A DNA stretch of 64,000 bases from Cladobotryum mycophilum (Eukaryota > Ascomycota > Sordariomycetes > Hypocreales > Hypocreaceae), in assembly GCA_036429605.1 (NCBI GenBank), contig JAVFKD010000002.1, forward strand, positions 930,001-994,000. The letters run 5' to 3'. The stretch's first letter is position 1, and each line of letters starts with the position of its first letter. Shown here in pieces: positions 1 through 9,035 of the stretch. Below the pieces are notes generated by a model, which did no database searches, had not been told where the DNA came from, and saw only the letters and a list, made by a program, of their open reading frames with translations. A program made the translations under genes and the position numbers.

Positions 1-417
1 TATCGAGGAGTGGGCACATCGGTACGACTATGTCTAGAAGACCATATGCCCGACGGACGCTACCTGCTGAAGAAGGGCAGCCTGGTCATCACTCCGCAGC
101 TTGTCCAGCATACGCTTCCGTCGGTCTGGGGTGATGATGCCGAGACCTTCAACCATCTGCGGTTCGTCCCTTCTCCTGGTCGAAAGCGCCCAAACCTACA
201 GTTTGATCTTGTGCCCACCGGTGGCAAGTGGGTAGAGCCTACCTGGAAGAACACCCCAATGGTGGCGTCGTTTTAGATCCCGGATACGGACATTGAGGTC
301 AAGATCCAGCCAAGAGATGGCCGCGAATGGCGTGTCTCATTTTCGGGGTCCAATGAGGGGATGGAGATTACATCTGAAGACATGGATATGAAGGCTGGCG
401 TGAGCAAGACGAAGTAA
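1..417 (+). pseudogene. Cytochrome P450 relic, C-terminal part, heme loop deleted
   Basis: The frame open from the window edge reads like the end of a fungal microsomal P450: a segment around YLLKKGSLVITP, then VWGDD and HLRFVPSPGRKRPN, which in the family lie just before the heme-binding loop. At about position 195 the reading jumps directly to LQFDLVP, a segment that normally follows the loop and the L-helix. The stretch with the heme-ligand cysteine (FxxGxxxCxG type) is therefore absent while the frame is kept. An in-frame TAG at 274-276 breaks the C-terminus; beyond it the same frame continues to TAA at 415-417 with a plausible P450 tail (IPDTDIEVKIQPRDGREW). Such a protein could not bind heme, so I call it a dead relic. 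The upstream part lies outside the window. The P450 assignment is secure; the subfamily and former substrate are not determinable. Confidence 0.8.
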
Positions 418-1326
418 GCCAGATCCATGCTACGACTTGTAGTAGCTTCGGTGGAAAGCATAGCCAGAGACAGAGCCTTGCTAACACACACGAAACACCT
501 TTTCGGTCTTTCTTCCTCTCTCTTGACGAGAACAAACTCTAGGGCAGCTTTCAGGGCAATTTGTAGAGCACTTTATGTTGGGGAGATGGATTTACCAGTT
601 ATATCACGCTAGCCTTGGCCATTCGACGCAGCGTTAGTGTTAAGCACAGCTAGACCCTCTTCGACAGTGCAATAGTCGGTGACGGCGTTAAGAGCATTAC
701 TTTTTCGTTAATACTAGCTTTCAAGTGTATTACATGGCGGCGTAGGAAGTGCCTCAACGAGTCGTCTTTGAGCCGGTCCCTGAGGGGCGGTAGGATGAGT
801 CCATAGCGGCTTCTGTAGATAGGAGGCCGCTATTAGTGACTTTAGTTTCTAAGAGACTGGATGCAAACACTATAAAGGAGAGAAGAGAGAAGAAGAGACG
901 CAAAAACAAGAATAGAGGAACGGGATAGTATCCCAACTACAGCTGGGCGGCTCCGAAGAGCCAGCGCCATGATGTATGGGTGTGTTGGACCGCCGTCTAG
1001 AACGGAGCAGGGATGACAAACGGAGCCGGACCGTCAGGTTGTTGGTAGCTATCTGGGAGTAGCTAGTTCAAGAGGGGCTTCTACTTGGTTTTCATTGACG
1101 AGCTGGCGGTGCTGCTTCTGGCGCTTTTGGATTGCCCAAAATGGAGTTGCATGCCTTCATCTACTACCTATGATGTACTTGCTCTGCAGTCTTCCAACCA
1201 TGTAACCGTTTTGTGCCATCTCCTAGCAATATGGTATATGCGACTGTTAACTTGATGCCCACCTCTTGCTATTGACCCCAACGCAGCCCAGACAGACAGA
1301 CAGAGAAAGTCGAAGCATCTCATCCC
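418..1326. other. Intergenic, no gene recognised
   Basis: No credible ORF, tRNA or element is seen. Short ORFs here lack recognisable motifs. Positions about 952-1085 show a weak, gapped resemblance to 11105-11238 (see findings). Confidence 0.5.
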
Positions 1327-2264
1327 TTACTCTGACGCTGGCAGGTTCCCTGCTCTTCTCCAAGACCCGGGCGCATCCTCAAAGCCGCCTTGCAATCTCA
1401 ATTGCGGAGGCCTCAAATACCCGTCCTCCCAATTACCAGGTTGACTCAACGTTTCCAGCAAAGACACGTAGTTGTCGACCTCCATGTACATCCAGCCCAC
1501 ATTCTCGAGATCGCTTTCCGTTACCCCCCTTCCCATACAGAGTCCTCCTGTATCGGCCCCAGCTCCTCAATCTCCTCGGCCGAATAGCCCTCGCCCCCAA
1601 ATCCCGTCCTTTGTACAATTTTCACCACAGGGCCACACTCCTGATCCATGGATTCCAGACAAACCTCATCTACGACCAGGAAGAAGTTGTAGCGCGCACC
1701 GCCCCAGTACCCGTACTTGTTCCCCCTCTCATCGGCTTCAAACTCTTCCACAGAGGGACGCTCGCTTTCCTTGCAATTGCGCCTGTACTCGTCTACAACC
1801 CACTTGGAGAACTTGTCGTGCAGTTGGTCCATGGTGGCCCCCTCCAATTGACCCCCATCATCCACTATTTCAAACCGATGCCTCGGGAACAAGTGCTGAT
1901 TAGCGGGCTGGCCCTGTATAGACTCGACCCCCTGGCGCAAAAGCCCAAGCATTCGCTCCCACGCCACATCATCGCCGTACGCAACTCGATACACAACGAG
2001 GCCCCACGGCGCGTCGGATTTGAAGACGCTGAGCTTCAGTTGCTCTTCAAGTTGTGTCAGCGGATCAGCAGAATTCTGCAACATTTCCTTGGTGTATGCC
2101 TCGCGTACCTCGTCTTCGAGAGGGTGGGCATCCCAGACAGCCTGGCGCACGCTGTTGAAGCGCTCGGGGTCGTACTCGGTTATCTCACTCATGACCTTAT
2201 CCATGGCGTCATTGAAAGCTTGTATGCGTCTGCGATCATCGGCAGTAAGTACTCTTCTCGGCAT
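1327..2264 (-). pseudogene. Conserved fungal protein of unknown function, one-base frameshift
   Basis: Two overlapping minus-strand frames form one protein. The first (2264 down to 1521) gives about 247 residues starting MPRRVLTADDRRR and including the blocks RVAYGDDVAWERML, LFPRHRFEIVDD and YNFFLVVDEVCLES. The second (from 1536 down to 1327) holds the expected C-terminus, with GWMYMEVDNYV and a W..GYLRPP ending. I recognise this block order from a lineage-expanded, uncharacterised fungal family; no function is assigned. The switch lies at a run of six C on the plus strand (1524-1529). One extra base there makes the total 939 nt, exactly 313 codons, so a single homopolymer deletion explains the break. 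The frameshift may be an assembly error, in which case this is an intact intronless gene. The long antisense ORF on the plus strand is a shadow. Confidence 0.7.
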
Positions 2265-2726
2265 TTTGGTAGGGATGAAATGGAAATGGGCAGCTTTGCT
2301 TGGTTTGTGATCGGTACGGATGATATTGCGAGGGGGAAGGAGGGGATGGCCTATTTACAGGTCTTACCCCTGTTTAATTCCATAGCGTTGTACTTGTACA
2401 TGAGAGCGAGCCTGAGACTGCCAATTGGAACGCAAGCCCAAACTCCATGAGGTACTAAAGGGCACTCTTTCTTATTGTTAAAACAGGGGGGCTTTTTAGG
2501 TAACTGACTTGTACTACTGGTTCCTAGCTGCTGTAGCCGCCTTGTGCTCCAACAGCAGCTAATCGATAAGGAATCAAGTGTGCACCACTTGACTGATTTG
2601 GCGCCATTGAACATCCATGAAGGCGGCACGGGCCAAAAGCTACCCGCAGCTACTAAGTGGGTGGGCTTTTGTATAAGTTAGTGGGTCATGTCGCCGTTCT
2701 GGGCACGCACCAGGCCACAAGGATCT
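2265..2726. other. Intergenic, nothing recognised
   Basis: This lies between the minus-strand gene start and the MITE. I see no coding or RNA signal beyond a possible promoter for the 1327-2264 gene. Confidence 0.4.
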
Positions 2727-2808
2727 GTACGGAGGTCCCCTTCAAATGTTCTTGCCTGGATCTGCTTAGTCATTTTAGCGCAGTACCTCCTGGTACATAA
2801 GATACAAA
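2727..2808 (+). repeat. Left terminal inverted repeat of the MITE
   Basis: This 82-bp arm is complementary to 2938-3019 with two mismatches. Confidence 0.85.
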
Positions 2809-2937
2809 ACGGTACTTTAATGCCTATCAATTAGCCCTAGAGCTTATAATTATAGTGATAATTTAAGCATTAATATTACTAGTTAGCGAGGATAGCGCTA
2901 TAATATCAGTATATTATAGCGATACCAGGAAAGAGCG

Positions 2938-3019
2938 TTTGTATCTTATGTACCAGGAGGTACTGCGCTAAAATGACTAAGCAGACCCAGGCAGGAACAT
3001 TTGAAGGGGACCTCCGTAC
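2938..3019 (-). repeat. Right terminal inverted repeat of the MITE
   Basis: This 82-bp arm is the inverted copy of 2727-2808. Confidence 0.85.
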
Positions 3020-3216
3020 CTCTAATATAGTGACAACTCGCTATAGAGAAATGCAAGAGATATACCCAATCCAAGGGTCCAAACACAGAGGGGGGGATAT
3101 TACAAGAAAATCCGATACTTGCTGAGTAATTCTATGAAATCAACGTTTTTATACAAATGTACTATGCAATCTATATGATCAATTTAATATACAGCACCGT
3201 CAGTCTGCCATTTCAA

Positions 3217-4435
3217 CTAGTCAACTCGCTTTCCGTAGTACTCAGTAGTGTAAACGAGCCGTCCAAGGTGAGCACTGGCCGCAGCTTTGGCTGGAGGCAC
3301 CAAGAATCTGACTTGGGTATCGACCATGCGCACAAATTCGACTGCTTTTTTGGGCGACAGCCTCTTGGTAGGCTGGCGGGAACTCATCCCAGATGGCCTT
3401 TAGGCCCTTGAGCTCGGGCATATACTGGTCCATGTTCTGAATCTCTTTGTCAATCTGCATGTAGGAAACGCGCCACGTGAGCTCAGCGCCCGCGTCATTC
3501 ATATAATTGAAGACGGATAATACCTATGGGTTTGTAATGTAAGTTCATGTTTCCGGTCACCAAAAAATTCACAATCGTGGGCAGATATGACTTATTTAAC
3601 TTACGCTTTGGAGAATAACCTCAATCTTCTTGGCAGCCTTGGCATCACCCGCGAGCGCTTTCGTAACAAGCTTTTTCAGTGAGTCTTGACTCATGGGATT
3701 GTACAGGGAAAACAGCTTTCCCTTGACCCAGTTGATTTGACCCTCAATCAGAAGCATGTTTTGCATGTTACCCCAGTCACTGAGCACGGTCATGATATGA
3801 TCAGCCGGGGTGTTACTGGGTTTAATGTAGCTGCCGGGAACTCCCTTCAGCCCCTTGACAGAATCGTAAAAGGTATTCAACTTGGCAGTGGCCGGGTACA
3901 GCTTGTTCCAGCCTGCAAGAAGCTTGTCTTCGGCGAGCAGTGCTGCATTGATAATTGGTGTGACCCCAACGCCGCCAATGTTGATGTGTGGAAGAACACC
4001 AGTGAGTGCCGTTGCAAGCAGCTGCTTGGCCATCTGGAGTTCGAAGAAATGCTCCGCTTGGTAACCGGTCCTAGCCAGGTCTACAACTTTGTGGAACGCC
4101 AGTGCCGATTCAGTACATACTGTGCTCAGTTTACTGCAAGTAGGTAGAGAGAAACTGTGTTAGTCAACTTGTCTTTATGATCCTTTCCGGTTTGTTGCTT
4201 ACCCGTAACCGCCCTTGAGGCTCATCGTAGCCAGCCCAGTTCCAGCACAGAAAAGCCAATCTCACTTATCACCAGATGGGTATGGACGAGACAGCCACGC
4301 GAGGTTCTTGGTAATCAGTTGCATATCTGTGCGCCTTGGTAGCCCAGATTTGGAACCGCCTCCTCGGCCGGCTAGAAACTCGTACTCGAGGCCATCCTCC
4401 TCGTTGATGTAGGCCCTTCGGGCCTTACTCTGCAT
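3217..4435 (-). pseudogene. Unrecognised three-exon gene with an in-frame stop and a frameshift
   Basis: Three minus-strand exons can be joined: 4435-4203, 4133-3605 and 3523-3217. The introns have GTAAGC/CAG and GTAAGT/TAG ends, and the first two exons total 762 nt, so phase is kept. The protein would be about 355 residues, mostly helical, with blocks such as TGYQAEHFFELQMAKQ and ELTWRVSYMQIDKE. I do not recognise the family. Two lesions are seen. A TGA falls in frame near 4266, inside exon 1, and could be a CGA-to-TGA change. A run of six A (plus-strand T run 3346-3351) shifts the frame, and five A would restore the frame to the TAG at 3217-3219. The start at 4435 is the first in-frame ATG but is uncertain. 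It could be a decayed secreted or accessory-genome protein; I assign no function. Confidence 0.5.
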
Positions 4436-4530
4436 TCGTCATGTGGTTCGATTATAGTAAGAAGCAAGTAATTCGATTTTGTTTAGATAGTTGATTATTA
4501 CAAACGATTACAACAAACCCCCTTGAACCT

Positions 4531-5908
4531 TTATTCTGGGACTAAACCACAGTTATCCATAACTGAGGGAAAGTTTAATGGTGCCTTCTTAACGCGTGCT
4601 CCTGCCAACAACCAGCGTTTAATCTTTTGGTAAAGCTTCTTCTTCTCATCTAGCTCTGCAAACAGCAGCACTAACGAAGCCTCATCACTCGGAGCCAGCT
4701 TATCCCAAATATTAGCTGGTCCTGGGAAGGTTTCCCATAGAAAATCTGCCATCAAAAGAGAGGCATTGACTAGTAAACCACAAATCAGGCGAATAAGATA
4801 CGCCAATGTAGGCTTCCAAGCCACTTCTGCTCGACCTTGACATCCGAACAGGAAATTCCGTTTCTGATAATTTGTACGTTTAATATGAGTACAGCGATAG
4901 ATACTAAATAATAATTAGTACAATTAAGTTTTACAGCTTCATATAATATACTTACCGCTTTATCATACTTGTACGGGATAGCTTTCCCTTTTGAATCTTT
5001 GAGCATAATAGTTTCCAGATCTGTAATTCCAGGGTTGTAAATAGCTGTAGTCCAGTAATAGAATTATCTTGGGTACTATATAGTATAAGCCTGTGAAATA
5101 AATCGTTATCTTATTATAAAAAAACTTACATTTGCTCTTGTTCAAGCCAGTTCTTAAACGCTCGAATACATTCTTGATGGTCATTTTGCCATAAACGGAT
5201 CTTGTACGCAAAGATCTCAATGTATGTTACAAGAATTTTCTTTGCCTCAGAAAATGCAATAGCATGTTCAGCCTAGTTCATAGATTAGTATCTTAACTGT
5301 AATAATAATATGTAATAATCACTTACCTCACGTTGTTTTTCCATAATCTGCAGTGCACCAGTCTGAATGTCCTGCTCTTTGTCCACGACTGCGTTCTTGG
5401 AAGCATCAACATTAAGAAATGCTTCATACATATCAAGAAGCATTGAATCATCCTCGTCCAGTTCATCACTAATATCCTCCCAGTTTGGATCATTGTTATC
5501 TTCTCTTAATCCTAGAGCATCTCTCTTCACGTTCTGTTCTTCAGCAGAAGGCTGGAGTTGGTCGGGGTGTGTTCCTTTAATCATTCTATAGCTTAATTAG
5601 TACAAATAATTAAAACAAATAGCTTACACTTACGATTTGCTATGGCATTCAGCCACATTCTCCTCCTCAAGGCGCTTTTTAGTTGCATCGTCGAGGCTGG
5701 CCCAGTCATCGCGCTTGACCAACTTGCCTTTCGCGCGACGAATAGCTTGGTTCAATGCATTCTTAGCATTTTCCCATACCTTCTCAGTCTCTGACATATT
5801 TGCCTTTCTGTCGCGAGCCTTTTTAGTATGCGGGTTGTTGGAGAGTTCACCATCGCTCTTTCGCTTATTGGTACTACCAACAGGACGGCCAGGACCACGG
5901 CCTGCCAT
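4531..5908 (-). CDS. AT-hook protein of unknown function, divergent to the H3 variant
   Basis: Five minus-strand exons: 5908-5634, 5585-5327, 5272-5130, 5090-4956 and 4903-4531. All introns have GTAAGT-type donors and TAG/CAG acceptors, and phases agree at every junction, giving 394 residues. Residues 3-12 (GRGPGRPVGS) form an AT-hook-like minor-groove binding motif, followed by a lysine/arginine-rich stretch to about residue 60. Residues about 123-138 are strongly acidic (DISDELDEDDS). The rest is helix-rich with no domain I recognise. AT hook plus basic and acidic segments suggests a nuclear DNA- or histone-binding role, which is inference. It shares a 391-bp divergent promoter with the histone H3 variant at 6300, so co-regulation is plausible. 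No lesion is visible and the open frame spans five exons, so it looks functional. Confidence 0.75.
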
Positions 5909-6299
5909 AGTAAGTATAGCGTGCAGATGATTAGGACAATTAATTGTTATAATTCAACTTGATAGTGATCTGTTAGAAGAAAATTTGGTATGATTTGGTG
6001 CGATGTTGTAGGAGATAAGTTAGTTTAGAAATCTAGGCGTGGAGTTTTTCAAAAACTTTCAAGCAACAAACGAAAAGTGAGGATTAAGTGAATATCGGAT
6101 GAAAACTTTACTACGTCTCTGATTCACTGTATTTCCCCCCAAAAACAAGGCATCTCTTTGATATGTTTTTTCTTCTGTTCCTTGTTCCTTTTTTCTTTCT
6201 TTCTTTTTCTTCATAAATACCCTAGCCATCTTTATTAGTTAAGCCCCCCTCTTACTTTTTCTCCTGTAATAATCTATTGAACTAATCTTTTATTTAGAA
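5909..6299. promoter_or_regulatory. Shared divergent promoter of the AT-hook gene and the H3 variant
   Basis: This is the 391 bp between the two ATGs. On the plus strand there is a pyrimidine-rich tract (about 6170-6212), then ATAAATAC (about 6213-6221), a TATA-like element. Near the ATG an ACTAATC branch-like sequence and a TTTAG (ending at 6297) suggest that the H3 variant may also have a 5' UTR intron; its donor is not clear. Confidence 0.5.
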
Positions 6300-6855
6300 A
6301 TGGCTCGTACTAAGCAACGTGTGGGAATTTCTACTGGTGGAAAAGCACCACGTAAAACCCTTCCTGGACAAGCGCCTGCACCATCAGTTGCCCCAGCACG
6401 GCGACGTCATCGATGGAGACCTGGTAGTAAGTAATTTATTATTACAATTTATTATTACAATACTAATTGCCCTTAGCTTGTGCCTTGCGCGAAATCAAAA
6501 AGTACCAAAAAACACATGAACTCCTGCTTCGGAAAACCCCTTTCTATCGCCTTTGCCGTGAGATCGCCATGGAAGTTGGTGATGGTGGAAAAAGGTTCCA
6601 ACCTTCAGCGCTAGGCGCTTTACAAGAGGCTGCTGAACATTTCCTAACTCAATATTTCTCTAGTATGATTTTTATCCTATTTAATTATTACATCAGATGC
6701 TTACAATTCCAGCTCTTCAGCTTTGTGCGATTCACGCAAAACGTGTTACCATTATGCCTAAGGATAGCCAATTTCTAAAGCAACTTCTTGGTGTTCTTGG
6801 CATTAACCATCCTCTCACCGAAGACCTACGGTCCAGCTTAGTTGATCGTAACTAG
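6300..6855 (+). CDS. Divergent histone H3 variant lacking K9, K27 and K36
   Basis: Three exons, 6300-6426, 6477-6662 and 6713-6855, joined at GTAAGT/TAG and GTATGA/CAG introns, give 151 residues. The start MARTKQ, STGGKAPRK and RPGT-ALREI match H3, and the histone fold is complete: KYQKTHELLLRKTPF (alpha N/1), FQPSALGALQEA (alpha 2), LCAIHAKRVTI (loop 2 region). Counting without Met, K4, S10, T11, K14 and K18 are kept, but K9 is I, K23 is Q, K27 is P, and the K36/K37 region is RR after a shortened tail. Loop 1 (EVGDGGKRF) is one residue longer than in H3, as in many CenH3 proteins, and about 17 residues extend past the usual C-terminus. The ARTKQ start argues against an ordinary CenH3. The open frame through three exons argues for a functional gene rather than a pseudogene. 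Confidence 0.9.
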
Positions 6856-7013
6856 TTTTTTTATTATGGGTTAGACGATACATAGATATTATTAGCTTTT
6901 TGCTACCTTACAAGATTATTACAACTGATTATAACACTTTATTATCTTTCAGCTCCCCAAAACTGCTAAACTAATACATTGCGTGAAGCATAAGGCAAAT
7001 GAACTTGACGCCC

Positions 7014-8471
7014 CTAGCACTCCAGTTCGTTGTCGAATAAACTTTCCTCTTGCGCATGATAAGACAATGCAAAGTCATCATCTTCACTGTCGTAGTCTAA
7101 GGCCTCATCATAGGCCTCTGCAGCTCCACAGATGGCTGCGATGCGAAGAAGATCCCACTGGAGCTCCAAGAGCTCAAAGCTTGGTAGATGATCGGGATTA
7201 GCTGCGTGAATTGTGAATAGTTGACCGGTTTCAACTACTCTCCCACTCTTTCGAAGAAAGAAGTTATCGCCCCAACCTTGAGGGTCAATGTAATCTCTGA
7301 GGTTAGCGTTATGCGGTATAACTTGATTCATTTTCAGAGAAGGGCGTTTTAGCCAATGCCATTGGACTATGATACTGTTTCCCGTTTGTCTCAGGGGCTT
7401 CAGAGCAAACTTGGAATGATCCCACCAGAAGTGTAGTTGATGGTTGAAGGACAAAAGGTTTTTGGGAGATTCGATTATGCCCGAGCTTTGGTATTGTCGT
7501 GACCAGCGCTCATAGGTATCAAATCCCCAGAACATTTTGAGTAGCATGTTTAAATTGGAAAAGGCCATTTTAAAACTTGTAGCAAAAGGGAAGATATGTG
7601 CGGCCTCTGGGTCACTTGTTCCCGCCACAATACAAACATTCCCATCGCGAATCTTGCACTATTGATTCATTAGCTAAAAGTAGTAGACACCGCTGTATTA
7701 AGAGTACCTTTGAGACGGCCTCCCCACTGCGAGCCCTTGGACTCCGAGGAAGAGATAGGCTTTCTCCTTGGGCACTAGCCTCACTTAGTGTGTAATGCCC
7801 CTGAATTGTAGGTGACGATGTGGAGCGTTGATGTTGGCGAGAGCTGAGGGGTGACTCTGTGTTGATGGGGGTTACCGAGCCAGAACCACGCGGACGGCCG
7901 CCCCTAGGGATGTCTGTAGAAATATATTGATTAGTTGCCTTTCTCTTGAAGGCTGAACGTTGAGAGAAAAGTGAAAGAAAAAAACATACATGATCGGATG
8001 GCATCGTGAACAGTTTGGGATGAGTAAGTAGAGAAGAAATCGAAGAAAGGAACCTAGTGAACTTGTCAATAAACATATACTGTAGGTTATGACCGTTTTG
8101 CCGATACATACAGTCACGGTACGATCGCGGATGTCACTCTGGTCATCCTCTTGCATCTCTGGTGGATCGTTTCGAAGCTTGTCCACAGTGATCCGCAGCT
8201 GGTCCAAAGGAGCAATCATGAAAACAGCGAACATGGGTGCCGTCAATTGGAATCTCGGCACTCCATGACATAATAATTGGACCTCGCGGACAATTTCGAG
8301 GCGAACTTCGACTTCAGTAACATAATCCAACACAGGTTCTGTGACTGGAATATCTGCAACGTATTCGCGAAATCTTGGGTCGCGTTGGTACGCATCGTAA
8401 AGTTTTGAGGGTAGTTCATCATCCATTGATGAAGTAGGCCCCGCCTGCTGACTTTGTTGTTCGCCTTCCAT
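7014..8471 (-). CDS. Fungal HNH endonuclease domain (HNH_2-type) protein
   Basis: Four minus-strand exons, 8471-8112, 8053-7990, 7913-7708 and 7658-7014, give 424 residues with consistent phases. The domain starts at the exon 4 boundary (RDGNVCIVAGTSDPEAAHIF) and continues through NLLSFNHQLHFWWD and FALKPL. This is the cysteine, AH, N..H...D pattern of the fungal HNH_2 domain. The family is predicted to be nuclease-like, but most fungal members are uncharacterised. The N-terminal 200 residues include low-complexity Ser/Pro/Arg segments, typical of these proteins. The C-terminus is acidic. The gene lies between the H3 variant and the LysM relic. Such genes are often multicopy and variable between strains; no activity is claimed. 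Confidence 0.8.
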
Positions 8472-9035
8472 TGTGTAAGGGTGTTACCATTCGGATGTTG
8501 AAAGATGTGAGGTGTTGGAGGTGGGGAAAGAAAGAAGAAGTTGGTAGGTTTCCTCATATTATGGAAACTGAAAACGTGGGACGAAATAAAAATTTTCTTA
8601 ATCACATGACAGCCGCCAAATTTCAACTTGGGTTAAACTTTTTTATTTGCAGTGGCAGACTGATAAAGTTTGTATAACGCCAGCTGGTGCCAGCTGGGCG
8701 ACACATAGTTTGTAACTTGCCTACTGTACAAAGGAGACAGCTGCTAGCCTACCTGTAGTACCTATCTCTAATCATGCCGGATATTCCCCCTTCTATGGGG
8801 AGTAAAGTGTATTCGAACAACCAATCTCTCACCGGGGGCAAAAGTTTAACGAAGAAGCAGATATTGAAAGTTCCTCTTGCTATGTGGTCGTTGTGCTCGG
8901 GCGGCTGAAAGAATTCGCATCGTAATACGTCCAGATGATAGGAGAAGGTGAGTTGCTTGATGTCGTAGTGCTTCAGGTCTCTAACTATATTGATAGTCAC
9001 ACAACATACACAATGAGTGAAATCAATAATAATAG
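8472..9035. other. Region upstream of the LysM relic, possible degraded 5' part
   Basis: The 5' end of the LysM gene is expected here. A putative intron (GTGAGT at 8948, TAG ending 9035, branch CTAAC near 8979) would lead into the recognisable coding at 9036. The preceding frame contains a CxxC (LCGRC) near 8877 but no signal peptide or start that I can defend. Confidence 0.35.

Larger units (their letters stand above)
2727..3019. mobile_element. MITE-like hairpin element with 82-bp terminal inverted repeats
   Basis: Positions 2727-2808 and the reverse complement of 2938-3019 match at 80 of 82 bases by eye. The two mismatches are transitions (for example T at 2752 against C in the partner). 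The arms begin GTACGGAGGTCCCC. If the TIR is read as starting at CGGAGG, each end is flanked by TA, which would fit the TA target duplication of Tc1/mariner-type elements. The 129-bp middle is very AT-rich and has no ORF. No transposase is present, so this is a non-autonomous element or a foldback sequence. Family membership is inference. Confidence 0.85.

Noticed and set aside
1266..2450. 394-codon plus-strand ORF
   Set aside because: It is antisense to the recognisable minus-strand family protein, has no motif and reflects the codon bias of the real gene.
6300..6855. Canonical centromeric CenH3
   Set aside because: Loop 1 is longer as in CenH3, but the H3-like ARTKQ start, STGGKAPRK and short tail do not fit an ordinary fungal CenH3; I keep it as an H3 variant.
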